DNA of 64,000 nt from NCBI GenBank assembly GCA_022497155.1, contig MU385710.1, forward strand, positions 1,736,001 to 1,800,000, written 5' to 3'. The DNA is from Whalleya microplaca. Lineage: Eukaryota > Ascomycota > Sordariomycetes > Xylariales > Xylariaceae. Below the pieces are notes generated by a model. It was not told the DNA's origin. It did not search any database and saw only the letters and a list, made by a program, of their open reading frames with translations. The position numbers and the translations under genes are program-made. Positions 1-12,600 of the stretch are shown in pieces (positions within the stretch are counted from its first letter, which is position 1; every line of letters begins with the position of its first letter).

Positions 1-3000
1 CGGCGATGCTGGATTCTCCGAGTCCATGTTGGCAAGCAGACTAATTTTCAAGTCAGCACATATCTCCATTAAAGCACCAAGTAAACGATGGCAACTTACC
101 CAAATGAATTTGTGCTGCTCTGCGTCTCCCTGACCGGAGGGGTTCCAGTTCTCGAAGATGCTCCCGAGTCTTCGGCACCGCGACTCAAAGATCCACCAGG
201 GCCCAAGCGGCGCCCACTGTTGCTGCGCGAGCCGAGCATAGACATGGGCCCAAGGGTGACGTGCGAACTTGAGGTTCGGTTGGCCCCGCCCTTGAGACGG
301 CGTAGGTCATCCATACCGATCTGGTTCTGTGCCGGTTGCTGGAATCCTGAGGAGAAATTTCTGGCGTCGCCACGACCCATGTGTTGTCGTCCGCCAGGAC
401 CACCCCTTTGGTTGCTGCGTGCAGCCTCAGCTGCTTTCTGTGCAGCTGCGGCTTCGGCCTCAGCCCGGATCTCCTCAAGAGTCTTCGGTCCTTTGTTGGC
501 CTCTTTCGAACGCCAGCCGGATTTCCTCAGGTCAACAACGTCGAGAAGCATAAAATGGAGACGACTAGGCAGGTCCGGAAGTTCCATCATGCCCTTGATA
601 CGTTGAAAGTAGGCATCCATCATAAGTCTGCCTTTGTCGGTGTCATCCAGGTTGCCTCCGATGGTTCGCAGCAACTTGGAGAGAGATTCAATCTCTGCCT
701 CATCAGGGACACCGGAATAATCGACTAATTTCCTGACACATTCGTGCATGATGCGTTCCGTGAGCATGCCCAACTTGTACAGCTCACCAATGAACTGAAC
801 CAGCCCAAGTCCCCGTCGCTTAGCAGCAGCAGCGATATAGTATTCCTCAGATAGCATAGCTGCCTCCAGCGTTTTCTTGTCTCCCTCTTCAGGAGCTGCG
901 GGAAGGGAAACCTTCCAACCACGCTCAAATTCTTCCTGGCATCGGTTGAGAAGGTATTTCCGGAATAGTGCACCTCCGCTGACTACCTGGCCATTCTTGT
1001 CCTTGATATTTTCGTCACGAATCTCTGGACTCATCATTTCAAGCATACGCTTGCAGAACTTCGCGTACATAGAAGCCCAGTGCGCCTCATCGGTAGCTTT
1101 CTCAAAAGTGAGCTGGATAACCTGGCGCAGGGTCCTTCCGTCTGTCTCGTCCGTGGACTGAGCGGCGATCTTTAGAATCTGATCCGAGATCTTGTCGAAA
1201 TTCTCGGGCGTCATCTTGTTTAAGGCAGCCTTGACCTTGCGTTGTACCATTGTTGGATCGAGGAGGCCCTGCTGGCCGGCGAGTTGGCTACCCTGGGCAG
1301 CTTTAAGTACACTTGGCGGCTTCCAGCCTGACGAAGACGTGCTAAGTGCTTCAATCTTCAACCCTTGGGTGAGAGGCATGGTCTTAGCAGCCTGCGCTTC
1401 CACCTTGGCGCTGAAGGTGTTCTGCTTGCTGGCATTGCGACGACTGCCCTGTCGAGGGGAGTGAGGTATGCTCATACCAGACGAAGGCGTTCGGGCCATT
1501 TGGCTACCTCCTGGGAAGGCTCCGCCAGGGCGTTGGAAGCTTGCCATAGGAGTAATGGAAGGCCGTGACATCGACTTGTCACCACTCATCTCAAATCGTT
1601 GAGCAGAAGTAGTTCCTGGCGGCAAGGTTCGGCCCGTAGGTGCAGCAAAACTGCCAAAGCTGGTCATGCCGGTGACACCAGTCCTAGAGTTCTGTCGACC
1701 GGAACCACCCGCGGGCGTCCGCGCAGACGCAGACCGTCCCCCATCACCGTCACCAATTAGGGTCTTGACTTGCTGATGGAAATCAAGGGAGGGCTGCTCG
1801 GTGAAAACGGTCTTGAACTGAAGCAAAAACCCTGAGTCGTACTTGAACGTCGTACCTTTCTTGGCGACTGCAGCGTTCAGAGCTGGGTTGGGAGAATGGA
1901 TTCCAGGCGGGTAGATGTCCGTCTTGATGACATCCAAAAGTCTGGCCGTCTTGAGCGAATTGAGTGCGGCGCTCGGTTGCGGAGGTTCCACGGAGTTAGT
2001 TTTGAGGGGCGCAAGGTTAAGAGCGGCGGGTTTGGGCCCACGACCGCCCGGGCTGGGCTTAGCGGGACCAGCAGAAGGTTTTTCGTTGAGACTGAGGTTA
2101 GCTAACTTCTTCGCAGTCTCGCTCGTGGATTCGGCGTCAGTCTTCGCGTCCGCTTGCTTGGCAAGATTCTTCTTCAGAAGGTCCTGGACGGACGTTGCGC
2201 CACCCTGCTCGGCTCGGCGGCGTTCCCGTTCTTCCTCAAGACGCTCCATCTCCGCCTCGGCCTCGCGAAGCTTTCGGTCATTATCAGCAGCGTTGGCCAG
2301 TCGTTTCTCCTCTTCGGCCTTCTTCTTAGCAGCTTTCTCGGCCTCATACTTGATACGACGCTCCTCCTCAGCCTTCTCGCGCTTGGCGTCCTCTTCTTCC
2401 ATCTCACGAATGATACGCTCCATCTCATCCTCATCAGGCTCTTCCGCAGCCTTAGGAGCTTCCTCTTTCTTAGAAGCCGCCTCGCTCTCGGCCTTCTTTT
2501 TCTCCTCGGCTTCTTGCTTCGCCTTGGCTTCCTCAGCAGCTTTGGCTTCTGCCTGAGCCTTCTCCGCCTTGGACTTCTCCTCCTGAGCCTTCTCTTCGGC
2601 GGCCTTTTCGGCGGCAGCCTTAGCAGCCTCTTCCTCCTTAGCCTTATCTGCGCTGGCAGCCTGTCTCATCTTCTCCTTGAACTCGATACGCACTTCCTCC
2701 GCGCTCTTCGAGTTGGTTATACTGTCAGTTCGCGAATGTGCGGGGGTAGACGGCTTCGGGGGAGGCGTAGGAGTGGATGCGACAACAGGGGGTGTCTTGG
2801 ACTGCTGACTGCTTGGGGCAGGGGAAGCAGGTGCTTTGAAAGTATTCAGATCGATAGTCTCGCCGGCAGCGTTTTTGATAACGATCGGAGTACTCTTTTT
2901 GACTGGGCGGCTGAAGTGGGGTGAGGAAACTACGGCAGGTTTGACTTGCGCGTTCTGAGGCTGAGGCGTGCCTTGGGCCATAATGGGGGTTTGGCTTTGT

Positions 3001-4715
3001 CCCGTGCTTGATGTGGGTCTATGGTCGGCGGATACCTGTGAAGAGTTACGGGACATTGGTTGGCCGCCGGGGGCATTGTACGGGGCCGCGCCATACGGCT
3101 GCTGGAATCCAGGTACCGGGGACTGGCCTTGTCCATGCATCATTGGATACACTGGGTATCCGGACATAGGCATGCCCGCCCGCATATTAGGGTCGTAATG
3201 CCCATAGTAGTTCTGTTTTGCACTAGTTAGCCACCGGTCAAAATTGCCACTCTCTGGTGACAGGTCTATGCGCCCAGTATTGAGAGGGTAAGAGGGGACA
3301 ACAGGAAAAGGTTGCTGAACAGGAAAGACCGGGGGCTCAGCAGCAGATGTCATCTCAATCTTGTCAAACGGTGGTTGGCCACGGCGTCGCGAATCAGAAT
3401 CTGCTACAAACCGCGGATCTTGACGCTTACTATAACGTCTGGGTTTCTGACTGATATCTTGATGTTCATTGCTGGATGAGTCGGTGTGCCGAAGCTGATT
3501 CGAGAACTTCTCGCTATCACGACGATTTCCTTTCTTCTTGCCGTATTTGAAATGTGCACGTTCATGATTGGGGGCAATGAGAGGGGGGTTGTTTACTTGA
3601 GGCAGCTGTGTAGGACCCATCTGGGGAGGAGGATAGTAGTATGAGGACATGCCAGCTGGGCCCATGTTCGGTGGCTGCGGCATGGCCGGAGGGGGCGCCG
3701 GGCTTCGATGTTGCGGTGGCGGCGTACCGAACTGCTGCTGCTGACGGTTATTTCCGAAGTTAGGAGGCATCCCACCGCGGCCCGGGTTCTGTGGGCCTCG
3801 ACCGTAGTTGTTGGGAGGGTAACCCATCGGTTGGCTGTAGGAGTTGTTTGAGAAACCGCCACCACGGCCACGACCGGCTGGGAAATTGCCTCGACCCATC
3901 TGCCCAGCTTGGTTACTCATGTCACTAACATTCGAACCTCTTCTGATGTGGGACGCCGGCTGTGATCCTAGAGCGTTAGGGTCTTGGGAGCTAGAGGCGG
4001 ATCGCATGTGAAGACGCTGTACAATCAGGTCAGTAATGTGTCCATCTGGGACGCCACCGGGGCAGCTGCAACCCGTATGTTGGCTGGCTGTACTGGCTGT
4101 ATAGGCTGTATAAACAGGAAATCTGATACTTACATCGCCTTCACCACCAAAACTACCAAACGTCATGCCCTGCTGGGCAGTGCCCGAAGGAGGCCGTCCA
4201 CCGCTGGCAGAAGGCTGAGGAATAGGCGAAGGAGAGTTCGCAGGCGAGGTAACTCGCGGGTTGCTACCGGGAATGGGAATGGGCGCAGAACCACCAGGCT
4301 GGGGAGTGCTGTGTGAAACAGCGGGGGAGTCCTGATATCCGAACTGAATTCCGTTACCGCCGTTTGCAGAGTAGTTGTTCGGGCCCTTGGCGCTCATGGT
4401 GACAGAGGCCTTTCGGTTGTGGTCCGATACTCCGTTGGCGCTCGAGGTGCCGTGTGCTACGGGCGGAGCAGCAGGAACAGCAGGCATGATGTTCGGTCGG
4501 CCGTTCATAGGCGATACAGAGGACGATTTAGCATGATGCGACGTAGAAGCCAAGGATCCGGCCGCAACAACGGGCGGGTGGGAACCAGTCGCAACCACCG
4601 GCGTCGAAGACTGCTTCTTAGCAGCGCCAGCGGCAGATGCGTACGACGGTGCCGAGGCGGCCGTGGTGTTGTTCGACGCCGGGGTTTGGGTTTGCTGTGG
4701 AGCAGGCGAAGTCAT
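1..4715 (-). CDS. TIF4631: Eukaryotic translation initiation factor 4G (eIF4G), C-terminus off the window
   Basis: Scaffold of the cytoplasmic cap-binding complex eIF4F, linking eIF4E, eIF4A and poly(A)-binding protein. Exons read as 4715-4134, 4016-100 and 40 to beyond 1. Intron 4133-4017 has donor GTAAGT, branch TACTGAC and acceptor ACAG. Intron 99-41 has donor GTAAGT, branch GCTGAC and acceptor TTAG, and hides an apparent stop at 98-96. Joining it gives NSFG-LLANMD, which continues to the edge, so about 1513 residues are visible. The start at 4715 (MTSPAPQQ) is the first ATG on this strand in over 1 kb. Seen: a low-complexity Gln/Pro/Gly-rich N-half; a long Lys/Glu/Ala coiled-coil stretch; the eIF4E-binding motif YDSGFLL (about 920-926, YxxxxL-Phi); a MIF4G HEAT domain (about 1117-1366, contains LNKMTPENF); an RGG-like tail. 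The family assignment is firm; the exact 3' end lies outside. Confidence 0.95.
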
Positions 4716-5810
4716 AAGTGACAGCGTGGTGAGAGATCGTGAAGCTGTGATATGAGAGGTTTGTGCTTGTTGCTCGTAAACTTTGGTAAGTTCGCGTTGG
4801 TAGTCGAGAGAGGCTTTTCTTTCGCGCCGAAGAGGTCGAGGAGAAAGAAATGCAGTCGCAAGAACCGAGTCGCGGACAATCCGAATATCAAATTCGAATG
4901 AAGACTGCAGGTGCAGACAAAGTCGAAAGAGGCAAGCGTTGAGAAATGAAGGACAGTCTCCAGAGAAGAGACAGGGAGGTTTGTCAATTAAATTAGGTAT
5001 AGAAGTTTGTTTCGTTGACTTTTCCGACCGACAACAACGCAAGCGTCGACAGAGAGGTCAGCTTGGGGGGGGGAGTGTGCTCGTGAAAATAACGGGAAAC
5101 AGGAAGTCGCCGGCAAATGGTGGGTATCTATCAGCGGTATGATGGAAAAAGAGTGTCGTCGCAAACAAAAGAAGAAAACCGAAGATATCTATCTGGTTTC
5201 TAGTCTGGCGAGTTGTATGTATGTGTATGTGACGCAGGTCCGATGCACACACAGACAGACAGACAGAGAGACAGAGAGACAAAGAGGCAGCTGGCAGGGT
5301 GCGCGCGCAGACTCTGGGGTCGCTGGGACTGCGATTGTCTTGACGGCAACGGCAGATTAGTTGAGTGGAGTGGAGAGAGTAATGTATTCCCTGTAACGAA
5401 ATGCAGAGAAATACAATACAAGAGAGAAGAAATATCCGTCCTCGAATCAATGTTGCAAGGAGGGAAAAAAAGTAAGACCTTCAGAAGGGGGGATGTCTTC
5501 CTTGGGGTCTATGGGGTGAATGATCTATGATCAAAAAAGGTGGTTGTGTAAGGGTGAAAAAAAATTATGATGGAAATTTTTTGGGAAGAGTGAAATGGAT
5601 GTTCAGTGCTTGGTCGCGACTGGGTCGTCGGGGCTTCGCGCACGCACGCACAGGTTGTTAGTGGTTCACTGCTTGGGGGGGGTTGTTTCCCTGGGGGGTC
5701 CTGGGGGGTCCTGGTAGTTTACTTGTTAAATAGGTCTGGTTAGCTGAACAGCACGGGCACCAAGAGTGGATACGTATGTATTGTATGTAAGCAGTTAGGT
5801 AGAGTATGTA
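4716..5810 (-). promoter_or_regulatory. Putative long ATG-free 5' leader and promoter of eIF4G
   Basis: Read on the eIF4G strand, these 1095 nt contain no ATG in any frame (no CAT on the plus strand), while the opposite strand carries about 25. The eIF4G strand is also pyrimidine-rich. The first ATG upstream is at 5813-5811. Such one-sided loss of ATG is what selection against upstream starts in a transcribed leader would produce. The transcription start is not visible, so the extent of the leader is inference. A CA/GACA microsatellite lies at about 5245-5281. Confidence 0.5.
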
Positions 5811-5813
5811 CAT

Positions 5814-8800
5814 ACCGCAGTACACTCAAGCTAATCAAATACCTTTTTGCGACCTTCTGGAGTTTGGCAGATTGGTTGAATACGGGCCCGTGTGTCCTTT
5901 GGAGAGGGGGACGCCACATCACTTTATTCTAGTAAGTATGTATGTATGTACCTCGACGCACAAATTACAATGGCTTAGTACATACATTTTGAACATCATG
6001 TCACCTTCAATTCACTCGGCATCAGCACACAATTCTTTTCTTCGTCTTGTCACATTTTGTTTTGTACTTTTTTTTATTATCTTCATTGTCGAAACTACCT
6101 ACCCTAGGTGAATGCTCGATCTAGGTAACCTCGACAATGGAAGGATTTTCCTGGGCACTAGAACAACAATAACAATTACAACAGCGTCTGATATCCTATC
6201 TTGAAGAGTGAATGAATGTATGGATAAATTCACCCCAAATCCCAAATACCTACCTTCCCGTACCTAGGTACCTAGGTAGTTATCGATAGATGGTACAATT
6301 GGCAGAGTTTATCTAGAGATGTGGCTGAATCTGTGCCCTCCCCTCCAAGATAACCTTATTGTCATTGTCTTAACTTCGTGCCCGTCTTGTCTCCTAAATC
6401 CGAATAAGTGACAGTGGTGGAACTAGGTAATTACCTACCTACCTACCTATGTACTCGCATGACCATATGCTACATGTACTTGACAGCTCAAGTATTCGTC
6501 TCTATCATGAAGGCAACAATGACAAATGGCAGAATTTCATTTTACCTAAGTGTATCTCGTACCAACCTATGCAGTCGTGTCTCTTTAGCAGTGGTCTATG
6601 AACTTTCAATGCTCATCACAATGACACCCTCAGCCATGTATTAATAGCTTACATACATACATAAGGTACCTCTGGAGATGTGTAGGATGTAAGCGTTGTG
6701 GGTTTTTTTTATTCGACTCAACATAAAACAAAGTATTTTCTTCTTTTCTTTTTCTGGTTTTGTCTACATGTGACCTTGTAGACCACTACAGCGATCGATG
6801 AGGATCATAGGCAGCAGCACATAGCCCTACCATAGATTTTGTCGATGGCCACGATCCCTCTCCTCTATCCGAGTATCTAAGTGGGTAGGCAGTCAAAGTT
6901 GATTGCCTATAGCGGGAAATCGGCCCATATAATGATGGTCTGATAAAAACGGATGTCTAGCTAGAAATTGTTCAAATTTCTCTCAGGCGTGTATGGACAA
7001 AAACTACCTTATCCTGACGAGCATCGATACCCAACCTGCTAACCTCCGCGTTCCCTTTTCCATACTCCTGATGACAACTACGTTTCAAGCACACCCAGCA
7101 CACCCCCAGCCCTAGCTGTGGTCGTTCCATCCATGCTTCCCACGAGGCCTCTGATCCGCTGCCGACGGTACAAATGAATTATAGTTGTGTGATGATCCTT
7201 GCGCAACTCAGACGGCCCTCCATCCTACTGTGTGTGTAGAGCGAACCGTCCCATCTACGCAGTAGCCAAACTCACCTGCGCCCAGAATAGTATACAATCT
7301 GATCCTTCTGAATTTTGCAAGCTGCATTCTAAAGTTTAGTGAAGAAATATCAAAATGTGGAATGTCACCAAGGGGGCTAAACCCGCAATTGTGGCTGCAT
7401 TCACATGCTGATAGGCCGGGCGGCCTAAGCTGTTGTAGCTGCTAATTCCAAATGCAGGAATTGAACAAGATTAATAATTCAGAAGATTGGACGGAACGGG
7501 AAGCAACGTCTACCTCTACTTCGTACATACGCATACATTGATACTATAACTACCTCTATGTGCAACAACACCCCCATCATCCGTACGTTTTGCCCTTTCT
7601 CTCGTTTCGCTAACTCCGCAGATCCTCCCATCTTGCTTTGCCATACGCTACACAACCTACCTACCTGGTTGAAAAGTTACCTGTTACGGATGCCACAGTG
7701 AGACATATGGTACACGTAGGGGCCGCGACTATGTGCTTCGTTTTCTTCTGGGCGGCTTCTCGAACATTACGGTTAAATGGATTTAATATATGAATAAACT
7801 TCGAGCCCCTGACCGGGCTGGTACTCAAGATAGGCCGGTCTACCACTGCCATCTAGGACATCATTTGGTATTAATTACGTACGCTACTATTCGTTCCTCG
7901 GCCTCAGGCCCAGACCAACTTTGAAGTAGACGGACTGATGAATAGGTAGTAGATGTGCCCTCAGATTCAACAAAACCCTGATAATGTATTACTAGTGCTC
8001 CAGCCACACCAAAATGGCTCCCGCGCAACACTACTCCCCGAGCGGTTTAAAGGGGGGAATACGTACACTACCAATATACTAGAGTCCCCCAGGCCTAGCC
8101 CTAGCGACTTAGCTAACTCATGAGTACCTAGCCTAACCTTAACCTGATACATTCCTCCTGTTCGCCACACACAGCTCTAGATTGATTTCCTACTACCTAT
8201 CTCTCTTACGACGTGGGACTTGCATCTATGTACGCATATGCATGACATGCCAGTGCGCACACAACGGTGTTTGACTCATCGTGAAGTCACAATTTAAATG
8301 ACGCACCGTTGATAATACTCCGTGGTAGCACGTCCGCGGACTCGGTGTGTCGTGTATGTACAAGAGGAATCAGCAGTAACGAATAGATATGGGTAATCTA
8401 CACAGTATGCGTATTAGTCTCTCGTTGTGTGGATTATCGTGCTATGTACAAGCCGTTCCGCCACCGTCGAAGCACCAAGGGGAGAGAAGAGAAGCTGATG
8501 AAAAGAAAAAATATGTAAACGTGCTACCGAAGACGAATACCCAGAACCATACGGCAGCGCCGTCGCGAAGCGAACCCCATTTCGTCTTTTCCGTAGTCCC
8601 GTTATGTAATCGGAATCTACCTACCCTTATCCCCGGGCGCCGTTAGATGGATGGATGCCTTATCGATTGCCGCAGATGCTGGGACCATGGATGCAAGATG
8701 ACCTCAGCGTCGCCGGTGCCCGTTTTCTGGGCTGTCTTGGTCCAGATTATCATCCCAGAAGGAAAAAAAAAATAAAAAAAAATAAAAAATTTCAGAATCA

Positions 8801-9659
8801 CCCCATCCCGTCACTGCCCCATTCATAATTCGCCATTCCGCTGCCAGCGTGCCAGCCCGTGCTCGACATCTCTAACCAATCTACACGCAGAAGCTGAACA
8901 AACCAGGGGATCGCTCGTAAAACCTCGGGAAGCCAAGCGAAATCTCGCCTGATAGATTGTAGTTTGCTCGAAGGTCTGCGCAGTACGCATTCCAAAGTAT
9001 GTATGTATGTACATACATACACCGTATGAGATTGGCCAGAAAATGACCTGGGTTGCGGTAATGGATCTTCGCTGGTAGGTAACACAAGGCTGACATTTCC
9101 CCATTGCACACGTCGTCATCATTGGCACGTTAGCACAGACGAGATCTCCCTGAAACAGGAGCGAAGCGGGTCATGAGAGCTGCTTTCTTTTTTGTTTCTT
9201 TCCCCTTCCCCCTTGTGAGTGTTCTCGATTGCTTCATAGCTTGCTTACTCGTCATGCATTCGTAGATAAGTTTACAGTAATTTCGGGGGAATTCTTCGCC
9301 ATGGCGTACTAGAAATGGGTTGAGATCGAGATCAAGCTCTCCGCCATAGACTCGCTTGAAGCACTTACAATGTTGAGGCTGTTGTTCATCGAAGCTTCTG
9401 AATAAGTCATATCTAATAATCTACCGTGAGCGGAGTATACTACCCATCTTACTCATCAGTATCCGTCCTAAGGTTATGTATTATGCAGACTTCTTTTTTC
9501 GAATCCTCCCAATGTGCAAGTCATCCGTTCTTCGTGCTCCGTTGCCTTATAGCCACCGAATGCTCTGCTCTATACGTAACATTTTACACCAGGTGGGTCT
9601 TGATATCTTAACGTAAACGCGTATTTTTTCATCGATCCTTCATTCTTTCCTTTCATTAC
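5814..9659. other. Gene-free intergenic region with short repeats
   Basis: No ORF here shows a recognisable family or a credible exon structure; the reading frames are short and compositionally random. Visible items are an 18-bp perfect palindrome at 6261-6278 (TACCTAGGTACCTAGGTA), ACCT repeats at about 6431-6449, GTAT repeats near 5935-5950 and 9000-9020, and an A/T homopolymer stretch near 8762-8790. It lies downstream of Aquarius (3' end at 9660) and upstream of eIF4G, so it holds the eIF4G upstream region and the Aquarius 3' UTR. Confidence 0.6.
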
Positions 9660-12600
9660 CTACTGCTCTTCTCCCTCGACCGTGATTTCATTACTGGGAG
9701 CGGCCTCTTCATCCGCGTCTTCATCGCTTGCGCCTACATAGCCCACTTCGTCTTCCTCCGCGATGGGTTGTAGGGAACTCTCCTCCCTCACCACTACTTC
9801 GGATAACCCGCTCTCTGCACGTAGTTGGTTGACCTTTGCCTTCGTCATTTCGTAGACAAATTGTCCCAGATGCTCGATACCTTCCATGACTGCCTCGCCC
9901 GGTACCGTAGTCCCGTCCTCCTCTGTCTGGATGCGATCAGAAGGCCACATCTCGCCGGTCGCAAGGGTGAGCTTATCTGGTCGCTGAAGCAGTAGTTCGA
10001 ACGCAGGGCGTAGCTCGTAGCATGCTTCGAACACTTCTCGACGGCCAAGAATGTATAAGCCGAGCCGAGCACGAGAGAGTGCCACAGTCAGACGACGTAT
10101 ATCACGAAGGTAACCCACTCTCGAGGTCCTGGTGAGTGAGAGAATGATATCTATTCCGATTTGTTAGCTTTACGAACTATATAGAATGAAGATGATAGAT
10201 GCTCACAGTCGTTCTGCTCGCCCTGGTATTTGTCGACCGTTGTGACGATTTTAGGCAACCCAAATATGGGATTCCTACACCGGTGAGATAGGACATCTTT
10301 GATAAGGGCCCTCTGGCCGGCATATGTAGTGAGGATGCTGATTTTCGATGACGGGTACCCTAGAAGTCGCATGTACTGGTATATTGCGACGGCATACTCA
10401 GCTTCACCCAAGTTCTGGATGAAATGGGGGGTTGGTTCGACCTCTCCACGGCCCTTATAATCCGGCACATTGATGAACTGGTAATCATATTTGAACCCAG
10501 CATTAGCAGTCTGAAACTCTCTGAGGCCTTCGACGTGTGGCAGGTTCCCAAGATTAGGATATCTCCACTGGTATAGCGAGGCGATAGAGGGGCGAGCACG
10601 ACCTTGCTGGTCGAGAGTAATGACCGGCACTCCCAGGCGGACAAATCGAGAGAATAATGATTGTTCGAGATTGGCGTAATGCCTGAAGGCCAGATTTTGG
10701 ATCACGGGAGAGTTCTGGTAGTGATCACCGCAGAGAACGACCCTTTGCAGCGCCATCTCCCCATTCTTAGGCTTCTGCATAGCTAACGGGATGAAACTCT
10801 CGACTTCGGTGATTTGCGCCGCTTCTTCCATCACGACGTTGTCGTAATGGAACCCAAGGGAAGCAATCTCATCACGTCTCATCGCAGCATGTGTCGATGT
10901 CATGGCAATGATACGGGCCTCGTTTGTCAGCAGGTAGTTAGCTTTGTCTCGATCTCGTCGTAGGATCTCAAACGGCAAGACGTCTTCCAGTTCAGAGAAG
11001 ATTTTCGAAATGTGATGGTAACAGCCATTGGCTATATCGAGAACAGCTTCCCGGTCACTTTCTGGGGGGAAGAGAGGCTGGGGCGCATCGGAGAAATAAA
11101 CGTGGAACGGAAATGCTTGAATGATATCGGCGGCTGAAGACTCCTCCGCCTTAGCTACTTCAGTGAACTTGGCCCAGGCGGGTTGGATGTATACCAAGTT
11201 AAAATATCCTGCAGTCTCTGCGGAGTTTCCGTGAGCACCAGAAGCACCCAGACTAGCCGCCAAGCGGTTGACTTCTTGCAGATAGCGATCTCTGATCTCC
11301 AAGAATGACTCTACCCGCCCGTGCTTGCTGAAGCTCCCCTCGGTGCCGAGCTCTTCTTCACCGTGGCCAAGCCGGAGAAGATGCCGCTCATCGATGTCTA
11401 GAGCTACAATCTTAGCAAACAGCTGATTGAGTGCTTGATTAGAATGCGCGATGAGTAGTGTCCGTTGCTCAGGGAAGTTGTGATAGATGTTGTTGATGAT
11501 CTGAGTTGCAACGTCGGTCTTGCCAGTACCGGGTGGGCCCACGATGACGGTGAGTCCCGGTTGAGTACCTGATATTATAGCATCGATCTGAGCCGGCGTA
11601 AAACGAACGGTATTGAGCTTTGGCGCGTCGACCGGATATGGTCCAGTATTGGGTGGCTTGTAGGTAGAGACTTTATATGTCTCAACCTCGGCGATAAGGG
11701 AAGGTTCCTCATTTCTTCTTCGCTTTTTAGACGGCTTCGCTGTTGGCTCTTCCGGAGATTTATCTACCGACTCAAGCACGTATGGGGGCCCAAAGCTCCC
11801 AGAAACTTCATCGCCTGGGTCAATAGTTTTCCCAGGCAAGCTGCCAACCAAGTGCTGCCAGTCCAAGAACGTGTCCCTGAAGTCTAGCTTCCCAATACGA
11901 TTTGGCAGATGTTTGTAGGTAGCACCGGCAGGGTCTCCGTAGCCTAGAAAGTTCTCGTGCAACCATGACGCAAGGGGTACCTCTGAAAGAGCTAGACTGC
12001 GAATGGAGTCTAGCACTGGCTTGAAGTTGTTTTCTCTGCCACTTCGCCGAATGACCAGATTGATCCGTTCATACACGTCTGGTTTGCCTCTGGAAGCTCG
12101 ATCCATGTCTTCCTTGTACGTCTTTGGGTCCAACCTTAATTGTACCCTTCTTGTGTGAGACCTGTTGTGGCCATCAAAGTATGCGGTAGGGTCTCTGATG
12201 GACTTCCCCTTGTCGTCCATGATCTGAACTATCTCGGCAGTTCGAACAGCAACGAGTCCAAGTTTCTGCGCTTCAGTGACAGGATGGCTATTCCCATTGA
12301 AGTTGATCTTCGATGTAGAAGCATCCACTGAAACTAGGAATACCACGTCGTCTGGTCGAAGCGAATCCCATTCCTTTCGAACGTTGTCGCCAAGACGACG
12401 AACATCAAGCGAAATCTCAGCACGGACTGCAGACGGCTTATCGTCACCAACAAGGGCTGGTACAACTTCCAAGATAGACGGACGAGGTATCGGTAAGGCC
12501 ATTTTTGAGAAACCGGAAAAGCCAGTCTCCCCTGAACGCTTCGACTCTGGCCGTAGTCGCTTCAATGCGTCACTGATGTCTTTCCTGATACCGTAGAAAG

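Noticed and set aside
2154..2924. Leu/Ser-rich plus-strand frame of 256 aa
   Set aside because: It is the antisense of the Lys/Glu/Ala-rich coiled-coil part of eIF4G; its composition follows from that.
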